Shown one piece after another: positions 1 to 6,909 of a DNA stretch of 15,293 nt. This stretch comes from Desulfosarcina sp. GTDB lineage: Bacteria > Desulfobacterota > Desulfobacteria > Desulfobacterales > Desulfosarcinaceae. The notes below the pieces were generated by a model. The model did no database searches, was not told the origin of the DNA, and saw only the letters and a program-made list of their open reading frames with translations. Location of the stretch: NCBI GenBank assembly GCA_018224455.1, contig JAGTUY010000223.1, positions 1 through 15,293 of the forward strand, read 5' to 3'. The position numbers and the translations under genes were made by a program. The stretch's first letter is position 1. Each line of letters begins with the position of its first letter.

Positions 1-1
1 A

Positions 2-310
2 CTGGGACCGGTGCCTGCGGTGAAAAAAGTGCTGACCGCCACGGGCATGACCCTGGATGACATCGACATGATCGAGCTCAACGAGGCCTTTGCCTCCCAG
101 GCCATCGGCTGCATGCGTGAGCTGGGCGTCCAGGTCGACCGGCCCAACGAACTGGGCAGCGGCATTTCCATCGGGCATCCCATCGGCTGTACCGGCGCCC
201 GGCAGATGGTCAGCGGCATGAACCAGATGAAGCGCAAAGGCTATTCCACCGGGTTGATCACGATGTGTATCGGCGGCGGCATGGGCATGGCGATGATCGT
301 CGAAAGGTGA
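2..310 (+). CDS. Thiolase (acetyl-CoA acetyltransferase family), C-terminal part only
   Basis: This is the last 102 codons of a thiolase whose 5' part lies outside the window. The frame is open from base 2, so the GTG at 11 is an internal valine and not a start. The C-terminal thiolase signatures are visible: NEAFASQ, the catalytic-histidine motif GHPIGCTGARQ, and the terminal CIGGGMGMA loop carrying the active-site cysteine that acts as the general acid/base. Thiolases condense two acyl-CoA units or cleave 3-ketoacyl-CoA with CoA, in beta-oxidation or acetoacetyl-CoA metabolism in the cytoplasm. Family membership is certain. The fragment does not say whether this is a degradative (FadA-like) or biosynthetic (AtoB/PhaA-like) enzyme. 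Confidence 0.95.
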   Translation: MGPVPAVKKVLTATGMTLDDIDMIELNEAFASQAIGCMRELGVQVDRPNELGSGISIGHPIGCTGARQMVSGMNQMKRKGYSTGLITMCIGGGMGMAMIVER

Positions 311-318
311 TTTTTTTC

Positions 319-346
319 TTTACTTTTTCGGCTGTTATTGTTAAAT
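319..346 (+). promoter_or_regulatory. Possible sigma70-type promoter ahead of the small membrane protein
   Basis: TTTACT (319-324) and TTAAAT (341-346) are separated by 16 bases in an AT-rich stretch just after the thiolase stop. The start site would fall near 353, giving a leader of about 60 bases that ends in a good ribosome-binding site (AGGAG at 397-401). A short perfect stem, TCGCC/GGCGA (380-384 with 391-395), lies in that leader. The match to consensus is only moderate. Confidence 0.3.
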
Positions 347-411
347 ATCGGCCGGTTTTAGCGAAGGAAAAAAAACCCCTCGCCTAAAGCGGCGACAGGA
401 GATTGAAAAAT

Positions 412-567
412 ATGCATATCAGCAGAAAATTGGGGATCCTTGTGTTTTGCGCAGTTCCCGCCATTATCGGCGGCGGGATCGTTTACGGGATAGCCGGCAG
501 CTACGTTCCGGTGGCGGTTTATGTGACATTGCTCTATCTCGCAGTCGGCGCCTTTGTCAGCAAGTGA
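412..567 (+). CDS. Small hydrophobic membrane protein, 51 residues, function unknown
   Basis: The ATG at 412 is preceded at good spacing by AGGAG (397-401) and opens a 51-codon frame ending in TGA at 565-567. The product starts with a short basic segment (MHISRK). It then has two hydrophobic stretches, roughly residues 8-29 and 32-49, split by a Gly/Ser/Tyr turn and rich in Gly and small residues, so a two-helix inner-membrane hairpin is likely. It stands alone between the thiolase and the AI-2E-type transporter, in the same direction as both. I do not recognise the family. Support is the clean ribosome-binding site and the protein-like hydrophobicity pattern. Against it are its short length and the lack of any motif. 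Confidence 0.6.
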   Translation: MHISRKLGILVFCAVPAIIGGGIVYGIAGSYVPVAVYVTLLYLAVGAFVSK

Positions 568-736
568 GCGGTTTCGCCAAATTCCTGTCTGATTCCGGCT
601 GACCATTGACCATCCGCGTCTGACACATCCAACATCAATTCTGCGCAAATGCCTTTTCCCATTTTGATCAGGCGTTTGCGCAGATTGCGTTATGCCCCGA
701 GGCATCGTGATACCATTGCCGGTTACTGGAGGAACC

Positions 737-1834
737 ATGGAGGATCGGACCTCCCAAAATGCGATTTTGTGGTTTTTTTTGGCCTGCTTTCTCATTTCCA
801 TTGCTTTGATGGGATGGCTGCTGTCGCCATTCCTTTCAATCATCGTTCTGGGCGCCGTTGTCGCCGGTGCATTTTATCCGGTTTACCGGTTGCTGGCGGC
901 CCATGAAAAAATCAGTCCCGGGTTCGCCTCGCTGTTAACTTGCCTGCTGATTTTCTTTATCCTGTTCATCCCCATCGTTTTTTTCGTGGGGGTTCTGGCC
1001 CAGGAGGCTTTCGAGCTGATCCAACTGGCTAAAAGTCCGGCCCTTTCCAGCTTCATCAATACCCATTTTACCAACAGTGCCCTGCTGGACCGAATCAACC
1101 CGCTGCTGAACAGGTTCGATGTCGCCATCACCGGAGAGGAGCTGAACAAAACCATTTCCGACATCGGCAGGGCGGTGGGCCTGTTTCTTTACGACCAGGC
1201 CCGATCCATTGCCTCTAACACCCTGTCCTTTCTGGCCAGTTTTTTCCTCATGCTGCTGGTTATTTTTTTCCTGCTCATCGACGGTCCGAAGCTGGTGCGG
1301 TTTCTCATCGATCTGTCGCCCCTCCCCGAAGACCAGGACGCCCAGCTCATCGGTAAGTTCAGCGACATGGCCGGGGCCATCCTCGTGGGCAATGGGTTGT
1401 GCGGAGCTATTCAGGGTGTCGCCGGGGGGATGATTTTCTGGCTGTTCGGTCTGCAATCCGCATTTTTGTGGGGTGTGATCATGTCCCTGCTGGCATTCTT
1501 GCCGATTATCGGCATCGGTGCGGTGTTCATTCCCACGGTGATTTTTCTCTTTTTAAAAGGGCGTATCGGTGCCAGCCTTTTTTTCCTGATATTTTATCTG
1601 CTATTGTCCGGCAGTGTCGAATACCTATTAAAGCCCAGGGTGGTGGGAAAGCGGGTTCAGATGCATACCCTGGTGGTGTTTTTGTCCATTATCGGCGGCC
1701 TTAATATTTTCGGTATTCTCGGGATCATCTATGGCCCGCTGATTGCCACCGCCTTTCTCACGTTTACCAATATCTACCACACCAGTTACCAAGCATTTAT
1801 TGAACACTCACAACCCAAACCAGACCGGCCGTGA
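737..1834 (+). CDS. AI-2E / PerM family transporter (UPF0118)
   Basis: This is a polytopic inner-membrane protein of 365 residues, the usual size for the family. An in-frame ATG at 692 is possible, but the ATG at 737 has GGAGG four bases upstream (729-733) and gives the typical short N-terminus before the first membrane segment. Hydrophobic segments lie at about residues 11-48 (two), 64-88, 160-182, 214-236, 240-297 (several) and 308-345. A soluble segment of about 70 residues sits between 88 and 160. The C-terminal family signature is clear: KPRVVGKR, then GGLNIFGILGIIYGPLIA. Members have been linked to autoinducer-2 export or to Na+(Li+)/H+ antiport. Substrate cannot be told from sequence. 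It lies 58 bases upstream of gyrA on the same strand. Confidence 0.93.
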   Translation: MEDRTSQNAILWFFLACFLISIALMGWLLSPFLSIIVLGAVVAGAFYPVYRLLAAHEKISPGFASLLTCLLIFFILFIPIVFFVGVLAQEAFELIQLAKSPALSSFINTHFTNSALLDRINPLLNRFDVAITGEELNKTISDIGRAVGLFLYDQARSIASNTLSFLASFFLMLLVIFFLLIDGPKLVRFLIDLSPLPEDQDAQLIGKFSDMAGAILVGNGLCGAIQGVAGGMIFWLFGLQSAFLWGVIMSLLAFLPIIGIGAVFIPTVIFLFLKGRIGASLFFLIFYLLLSGSVEYLLKPRVVGKRVQMHTLVVFLSIIGGLNIFGILGIIYGPLIATAFLTFTNIYHTSYQAFIEHSQPKPDRP

Positions 1835-1837
1835 AGG

Positions 1838-1852
1838 TGGACCAGCGGTCCA
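1838..1852 (+). other. Short hairpin between the transporter and gyrA
   Basis: TGGACC and GGTCCA form a perfect six-base-pair stem with an AGC loop, four bases after the transporter stop codon. No U-run follows, so it is not a standard intrinsic terminator. It could be a weak attenuator, an mRNA-stability element, or chance in GC-rich sequence. Confidence 0.25.
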
Positions 1853-1892
1853 GCCGGTGCCGGGATGGCCAGATCAAGGATAATTCACGATC

Positions 1893-4388
1893 ATGAGCGA
1901 CAACACAACCGAAATTCTGCAAAGCCCCGAGATCAGCATCGAAGCGGAGATGAAGAAGTCTTATCTCGATTACGCCATGAGTGTGATTATCGGCCGGGCG
2001 CTTCCCGATGTTCGCGACGGGCTCAAACCCGTTCACCGGCGTGTGCTTTACGCCATGCGGGAGCTGAAAAACGACTATAACAAGCCCTACAAGAAGTCGG
2101 CCCGCATCGTGGGTGACGTGATTGGTAAATATCATCCCCATGGCGACAGTGCCGTCTATGACACCATCGTCCGACTGGCCCAGGATTTTTCCATGCGCTA
2201 CCCGTTGGTGGACGGCCAGGGCAACTTTGGCTCCATCGACGGTGACCCGGCGGCAGCCATGCGATACACGGAAATTCGCATGACGCGGCTGGCCCAGGAG
2301 ATGCTCGAGGACCTGGATAAAGAGACCGTCAACGTGGTTCCCAACTATGATGAGTCTCTCACCGAACCATCGGTGCTGCCGGCCAAATTCCCAGCGCTGC
2401 TGGTCAACGGATCGTCCGGGATTGCCGTGGGCATGGCTACCAATATTCCCCCCCACAACTTTTCCGAGGTGATCGAAGGGATCAAGGCCTTGATCGACAA
2501 TCCGGGGATTACCTGCGGGCAACTCATGGCCCACATCCCAGGCCCGGATTTTCCAACTGCAGGCATTATTCACGGTACTCAGGGTATCCAGGACGCCTAT
2601 GAGACGGGCCGGGGCATTGTGCGCACGCGCGCACGGGTGACGGTGGAAGAGGATAAGCAAACCGGGCAGGAAACCATCGCGGTCACCGAGATTCCCTACC
2701 AGGTGAACAAGGCGCGGCTGATCGAAAAGATTGCCGAGCTGATGAAGCACAAGACCATCGAAGGGTTGCGCTATGTGCGCGACGAGTCGGACCGGCGGGG
2801 CATGCGCATTGCCATGGGAGTCAAAAAGGACCACATGGCCGGCATCATCATCAACCAGTTGTACAAGCACACCCAGATGGCGAGCAGTTTCGGGATCATC
2901 CTGCTGGCGGTGGTCAACAACCGGCCCCAGGTCCTCAACCTGAAGCAGATTCTGGAGTATTTCGTCCTTCATCGCAAGGAGATCGTCATTCGGCGTACCC
3001 GCTACGACCTGAACAAGGCCGAAGCCCGGGCCCATATTCTGGAAGGGTTGAAGGTGGCCCTGGACAACCTGGATGCCGTGGTCAAGCTGATCCGCGAATC
3101 CAAGACGCCTGTGGAAGCCAGGGAGCGGCTCATGGCCACTTTCGGCCTTTCCGTCATCCAGGCCCAGGCCATCTTGGATATGCGGCTGCAGCGGCTCACC
3201 GGCCTGGAAAGGGACAAAATCGTTGAAGAGTACGATGCCGTGCTCAAAGACATTGCGCGTTTCAAGGAAATTCTGGGCAGCGAACAGCTGGTGCTGGGCA
3301 TCATCAAAAACGAGCTGGACATCCTCAAGGGAGAATTCGGTGATGGGCGCCGGACCGAGATTCTGCAATATTCTCGGGAATTGACCATCGAGGACATGAT
3401 TGCCGAAGAGGACATGGTCGTGACCATCACCAACACCGGCTACATCAAGCGCAATCCGATCACCTTGTATCAAAGCCAGCGGCGCGGGGGCAAAGGCAAG
3501 ACCGCCATGGGCACCAAGGAAGAGGATTTTGTCTCGCACCTGTTCGTGGCCTCCACCCATCACTATTTCCTCTTTTTTACCAACCTGGGCAAGGTCTACT
3601 GGTGCAAGGTCTACGACATCCCACAGGCCGGCCGCCAGAGCCGGGGCAAGGCCATCGTCAACCTGCTGGATTTTGCCGACGGCGAATGGATGACCGCCGT
3701 GCTGGCTGTTCCCGGTTTTGAGCCGGGGCTGCACGTGCTCATGGCCACCCGCAACGGGACGGTGAAAAAGACGGATCTTATGGCATACAGCCGTCCCCGG
3801 ATCGGCGGGATTATCGCCCTGAGGCTGGCAGAGGGCGATGAACTGATTGCGGTGAAGCTTTCCGACGGCACCCAGAATGTGTTTCTGGGGTCCGCCATGG
3901 GCAAATCCATCCGCTTCCATGAATCGGATGTCCGCCCGACCGGCAGGACCGCCCGAGGGGTGCGGGGGATGCGACTGAGCAAGGACGACCGCGTGGTGGG
4001 CATGGAAGTGCTTCAACACGGCCAGACGCTGTTTACCGTAACCGAAAACGGCTACGGCAAACGGACATCCATAGACGAATACCCGATCCACCGGCGTGGC
4101 GGCAAAGGTGTCATCTCAATCAAGACCAGCGAGCGCAACGGTCAGGTGGTGAGCATCATCCTGGTTCAGGACGAAGACGACCTGATGCTGGTGACCGATA
4201 CGGGCAAGCTGATCCGCAGCCCCGTTTCCGGCACGTCGGTCATCAGCCGCAACACCCAGGGTGTGAGGCTGATGGACATGGAATCCGGGGAGCGGGTGGT
4301 CAGTGCCGCCGGGTTGGCTGAAACTGAAGTAGATAACGGTGAATCGGCGGATGGCCAAGCGGCGTCAAGCGAATCGCCGGAGGAATAG
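1893..4388 (+). CDS. gyrA: DNA gyrase subunit A
   Basis: GyrA is the DNA-cleaving subunit of the A2B2 gyrase that introduces negative supercoils using ATP. The 831-residue product covers the full winged-helix/tower/coiled-coil core and the C-terminal beta-pinwheel. The catalytic tyrosine is Y125 in AAMRYTEIRMT. The quinolone-resistance region reads HPHGDSAVYD (81-90), with the susceptible-type Ser86 and Asp90 (E. coli Ser83/Asp87). The GyrA box QRRGGKG is at residues 529-535, which separates this from ParC. The last 25 or so residues form an acidic Ser/Glu-rich tail. The start ATG has AAGGA 12 bases upstream (1876-1880). The gene ends five bases before gpsA, whose ribosome-binding site lies inside the gyrA 3' end. 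Confidence 0.98.
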   Translation: MSDNTTEILQSPEISIEAEMKKSYLDYAMSVIIGRALPDVRDGLKPVHRRVLYAMRELKNDYNKPYKKSARIVGDVIGKYHPHGDSAVYDTIVRLAQDFSMRYPLVDGQGNFGSIDGDPAAAMRYTEIRMTRLAQEMLEDLDKETVNVVPNYDESLTEPSVLPAKFPALLVNGSSGIAVGMATNIPPHNFSEVIEGIKALIDNPGITCGQLMAHIPGPDFPTAGIIHGTQGIQDAYETGRGIVRTRARVTVEEDKQTGQETIAVTEIPYQVNKARLIEKIAELMKHKTIEGLRYVRDESDRRGMRIAMGVKKDHMAGIIINQLYKHTQMASSFGIILLAVVNNRPQVLNLKQILEYFVLHRKEIVIRRTRYDLNKAEARAHILEGLKVALDNLDAVVKLIRESKTPVEARERLMATFGLSVIQAQAILDMRLQRLTGLERDKIVEEYDAVLKDIARFKEILGSEQLVLGIIKNELDILKGEFGDGRRTEILQYSRELTIEDMIAEEDMVVTITNTGYIKRNPITLYQSQRRGGKGKTAMGTKEEDFVSHLFVASTHHYFLFFTNLGKVYWCKVYDIPQAGRQSRGKAIVNLLDFADGEWMTAVLAVPGFEPGLHVLMATRNGTVKKTDLMAYSRPRIGGIIALRLAEGDELIAVKLSDGTQNVFLGSAMGKSIRFHESDVRPTGRTARGVRGMRLSKDDRVVGMEVLQHGQTLFTVTENGYGKRTSIDEYPIHRRGGKGVISIKTSERNGQVVSIILVQDEDDLMLVTDTGKLIRSPVSGTSVISRNTQGVRLMDMESGERVVSAAGLAETEVDNGESADGQAASSESPEE

Positions 4389-4393
4389 ACCCT

Positions 4394-5428
4394 ATGAGAA
4401 CCACGGTGGCGGTCAAGACCACGCGAATTGGTGTCGTCGGCGCCGGCAGTTGGGGAACCGCTTTGGCCAACCTGCTGGCCGTCAAGGGCTTCGCCGTCGA
4501 CCATTGGGTATATGAATCCGAGGTGAAGGCGCAGATGCTGGAGAAGCGGGAGAACCAGCGATTTCTGCCCGGGGTTACCCTGTCCGACAATCTTCATCCC
4601 TCCGGGGATCTGGAATCGGTCGTAGCCGAAAAGGATCTGGTGCTGGTGGTCACCCCCTCGCATGTCACCCGCCGGACGATCGAGCGCTGCGGGCATGCCA
4701 TCGGGCCGGACACCGTCGTGGTCAGCGCGTCCAAGGGGATCGAGAACCAGACGCATCTGACCATGTCCGGCGTACTGGCCGAGGTCATACCAGGGTTGTC
4801 ATCGGACCGGCTGGCCGTGCTCACGGGACCCAGCTTCGCCAAGGAGGTGGCCCGCCAGATGGCTACTGTAGTGACCGTGGCGTCCAGTGACACCGATTTG
4901 GCGGAATTTGTCCAGCAGGTGTTTGTCACTCCCTATTTCCGGGTATACACCATCGATGACGTGATTGGGGCCGAACTGGGGGCTGCCGTGAAAAATGTCA
5001 TCGCCATCGCTGCCGGGGTGATCGACGGGCTGGGGTTGGGACTCAATACCCGTGCCGCCCTGATCACGCGCGGATTGGTCGAGATCCGCCGGCTGGGCCT
5101 GGCCGTGGGGGCGCAGCCGAGAACCTTCACCGGCCTGGCCGGCGTCGGGGATTTGATCCTTACCTGCACCGGCGACCTGAGCCGCAATCACACCATCGGC
5201 AAACAGATCGGCGAGGGAAAAAAGCTCAAGGATCTGCTGGCCGGGATGCACATGGTGGCCGAGGGAGTGAAAACGGCTCGTTCGGTTTACAACCTGTCCC
5301 GCGAACGGGATGTCGAAATGCCCATTTCCCACGCCGTTTACCATGTGCTTTACGATGATATGGATCCCAAGACCGCCCTTTTCCAGTTGATGACAAGGGA
5401 TTTGAAGCAGGAGCTGGATGAAACCTGA
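4394..5428 (+). CDS. gpsA: Glycerol-3-phosphate dehydrogenase [NAD(P)+]
   Basis: GpsA reduces dihydroxyacetone phosphate to sn-glycerol 3-phosphate with NAD(P)H in the cytoplasm, supplying the phospholipid backbone. The protein is 344 residues, normal length. The Rossmann dinucleotide-binding motif GAGSWGTALA begins at residue 16. Other family blocks are SASKG (111-115), LTGPSFAKEVA (143-153), the catalytic-lysine block KNVIAIAAG (Lys200, equivalent to E. coli Lys192), and the glycerol-phosphate-binding GVGDLILTCTGDLSRN (250-265). The start ATG follows GGAGGA (4379-4384), which overlaps the last gyrA codons, so translation is probably coupled to gyrA. The ten residues before the Rossmann strand are slightly longer than usual. 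An AT-rich repeat element begins right after the stop. Confidence 0.98.
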   Translation: MRTTVAVKTTRIGVVGAGSWGTALANLLAVKGFAVDHWVYESEVKAQMLEKRENQRFLPGVTLSDNLHPSGDLESVVAEKDLVLVVTPSHVTRRTIERCGHAIGPDTVVVSASKGIENQTHLTMSGVLAEVIPGLSSDRLAVLTGPSFAKEVARQMATVVTVASSDTDLAEFVQQVFVTPYFRVYTIDDVIGAELGAAVKNVIAIAAGVIDGLGLGLNTRAALITRGLVEIRRLGLAVGAQPRTFTGLAGVGDLILTCTGDLSRNHTIGKQIGEGKKLKDLLAGMHMVAEGVKTARSVYNLSRERDVEMPISHAVYHVLYDDMDPKTALFQLMTRDLKQELDET

Positions 5429-5429
5429 G

Positions 5430-5650
5430 TAGCAAATAAATTACAAAAATCAAAAAACAAATCACAAACAAATCACAAAAGCCAAATTCAAAATTCCAAA
5501 CCTGATCATTTTGGAGAAAGGGCATTTCGATCATCAGTATTGGAAGAAATCAAAATTGCGATCATTAGTTGATTCTATCCCTTGTTTGAGATTTGGGAGT
5601 TGTAATTTGGAATTTGTTTGGAAATTGGTGCTTGTGATTTGTTGTTTCCG
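5430..5650. repeat. AT-rich palindromic intergenic repeat element, copy A
   Basis: The gpsA-radC gap (5429-5689) is filled by a low-GC element unlike the flanking genes. The two ends are imperfectly complementary: AACAAATCACAA (5456-5467) pairs with TTGTGATTTGTT (5632-5643), and AAATTCCAAA (5491-5500) with TTTGGAATTT (5606-5615), so a long stem-loop of about 190 bases is possible. The unpaired centre (5493-5559) is shared with copy B downstream: hand alignment gives about 51 identical bases of 67. A 13-mer, AAATAAATTACAA (5434-5446), also recurs in copy B. The right arm reaches to within about 40 bases of the radC start. It has no transposase and looks like a small non-autonomous repeat (MITE- or REP-like). 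Confidence 0.7.
5457..5478 (+). repeat. Two tandem copies of an 11-mer within repeat copy A
   Basis: ACAAATCACAA occurs twice back to back (5457-5467 and 5468-5478) in the left arm of the palindromic element. The region in copy B between the shared 13-mer and the shared core is about 32 bases shorter and lacks this duplication, so unit number appears to vary between copies. Confidence 0.7.
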
Positions 5651-5689
5651 GTTTATCCGATTAAAGTATATACCAAAGGTAGCAAACCA

Positions 5690-6415
5690 GTGACGGAAGA
5701 CCGCAAAAAAACACCCCACAAGGGAGAGGGGCACCGGCGGCGGCTGCGTGAACGGTTTCTCAAATCCGGGCTCGATGGTTTCGCCGATTATGAGTTTATC
5801 GAACTGCTGCTCACATTGGGCACGCCCCGCAAGGACTGCAAGGATGCGGCCAAAGCGGCCTTAAGCCGCTTCAAGACCCTTCAGGGCGTCCTGGGTGCGG
5901 CGCCGGCAGACCTGTGCCAGGTGCCGGGCATCGGACCGATCAATCTGCTGGGGCTGAAGCTGGTCCCGGCTGTTTCCCGCCGATACCTTCAGCAGCGGCT
6001 TGAGGGAAAAGAGACCCTGAGCAACTCGCGGGAACTTTTCGACTATCTCAATCAAACCATCCGTGATAAAAAAAGAGAGTGCTTTGTGGCCGTCTACCTG
6101 GATGCCAAAAACCGGGTGATTGCCGCCGAAACCCTTTTTACCGGGACCATTACCGCCAGCGCCGTCTATCCCCGTGAGGTGGTGGTCGCCGCGCTGGCCC
6201 ACAGGGCTGCCGCCGTGATTTTCGCCCACAACCATCCATCCGGAGACCCTGCGCCGTCGCCCGATGATATGGCCATCACCCGGCGGCTGGCTCAGGCCTG
6301 CGGGGTCATGGGCATCACCGTTCATGAGCATCTGATCATCGGCACCGAAGGCTACTTCAGCTTTGCCGATCATGGCCACATGGCCAGTATCAACGCCGCC
6401 GTCGACTCCCGGTAG
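5690..6415 (+). CDS. radC: RadC family protein (JAB1/MPN/JAMM domain)
   Basis: The 241-residue product has the two-part RadC layout. An N-terminal helix-hairpin-helix region includes CQVPGIGPINLLGLK (76-90). A C-terminal JAMM domain carries HNHPSGDPAPSPDD (180-193), in which His180, His182 and Asp193 would bind metal, plus an upstream acidic residue in AAETLF. The frame is open further upstream, but that part is repeat-element sequence. The GTG at 5690, preceded by AAAGGT (5675-5680), gives the normal N-terminus TEDRKK...GHRRRLRERF. RadC was once linked to DNA repair, but that link has been disputed, and the biochemical role is unsettled. It sits between two copies of the same intergenic repeat. 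Confidence 0.95.
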   Translation: MTEDRKKTPHKGEGHRRRLRERFLKSGLDGFADYEFIELLLTLGTPRKDCKDAAKAALSRFKTLQGVLGAAPADLCQVPGIGPINLLGLKLVPAVSRRYLQQRLEGKETLSNSRELFDYLNQTIRDKKRECFVAVYLDAKNRVIAAETLFTGTITASAVYPREVVVAALAHRAAAVIFAHNHPSGDPAPSPDDMAITRRLAQACGVMGITVHEHLIIGTEGYFSFADHGHMASINAAVDSR

Positions 6416-6469
6416 CATCTCCGACGAGCCGGGCACCGGAATGATAAGATAGTATAGTGAGAACTAACG

Positions 6470-6742
6470 ATGACCGTGAATCAGAAAAAATTCCCTCCTT
6501 GTTTCGCAGACCTTGACAGCGTCTTTCCCATGGGGGGCGAAGGGTTGAGAGAGACGCCGGAATCCTGCATGCCGTGCTGCTACAAGACCGCATGTCTGAG
6601 AAAAGCCATAACGGACAAGGGCGGCATCGCCGTCCACCAGGAGATGGTGGACCGGGCCTACGAATCCGGCAGGGTGGGTTTTTTTGAACGCTGGTCCCGC
6701 AAAAAGGCCTTGAGCGCACAAAAACAAAAGAAAGTTAAATAA
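6470..6742 (+). CDS. Small cysteine-motif protein, 90 residues, function unknown
   Basis: A small soluble, basic protein (90 residues) follows radC by 54 bases. Cysteines are Cys11, Cys33, Cys36, Cys37 and Cys42. CFADLDSVFPMG near the N-terminus and ESCMPCCYKTACLR (31-44) give a C-x21-C-x2-C-x5-C arrangement that could bind zinc or an iron-sulfur cluster. The rest is helical and charged, ending in FFERWSRKKALSAQKQKKVK. From memory the block CF-DL--VFPMG--GLR-TPESC--C--K--CLR is typical of small proteins in sulfate-reducing deltaproteobacteria, but I know no assigned function. The ribosome-binding site before the ATG is poor, and a GTG two codons downstream is an alternative start. Repeat copy B begins just after the stop. 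Confidence 0.75.
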   Translation: MTVNQKKFPPCFADLDSVFPMGGEGLRETPESCMPCCYKTACLRKAITDKGGIAVHQEMVDRAYESGRVGFFERWSRKKALSAQKQKKVK

Positions 6743-6764
6743 CACTAGCCAAAAACCAAATGAT

Positions 6765-6857
6765 AAATAAATTACAATGGTCAAAATCAACATTCTAAAC
6801 CTTGTGATCTTGGAGAAGGGGCTTTTCAATCATCAATCTTGGAGAGGTCAAAATTCC
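6765..6857. repeat. AT-rich intergenic repeat element, copy B
   Basis: The 167-base gap between the Cys-motif gene and pgk holds a second, shorter copy of the element found upstream of radC, in the same orientation. Shared parts are the 13-mer AAATAAATTACAA (6765-6777) and the core at 6792-6857 (TTGGAGAAGGGG, ATCATCAATCTTGGAG, TCAAAATTCC). The right complementary arm seen in copy A is missing or unrecognisable here, so this copy is probably truncated at its 3' end. No gene is supported in this gap. Confidence 0.65.
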
Positions 6858-6909
6858 AATAAACGGTTGGCTTTTGACCTTTTTTAGGCGCTTCATCAAA
6901 GGAGAAACC

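Noticed and set aside
606..634. TTGACC as a -35 element for the transporter gene
   Set aside because: No -10-like hexamer is found at 16-18 bases downstream.
358..843. A 161-codon minus-strand frame across the gap before the transporter
   Set aside because: It overlaps the plus-strand small membrane gene and the transporter start, has no motif, and has no convincing ribosome-binding site.
1797..4091. A 764-codon open frame on the minus strand opposite gyrA
   Set aside because: It is the codon-bias shadow of gyrA. Its translation is Gly/His/Asp/Val-rich with no known motif, and gyrA is certain.
5457..5478. CRISPR-like direct repeats
   Set aside because: There are only two 11-base units with no spacers and no cas genes nearby.
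5511..5734. Short open frames on both strands within repeat copy A
   Set aside because: Their translations are Phe/Leu/Ile/Asn/Trp-rich artefacts of the AT-rich repeat, and they overlap each other and radC.
6453..6458. TATAGT as a -10 element for the Cys-motif gene
   Set aside because: No acceptable -35 lies 16-18 bases upstream, and transcription would begin only about five bases before the ATG.
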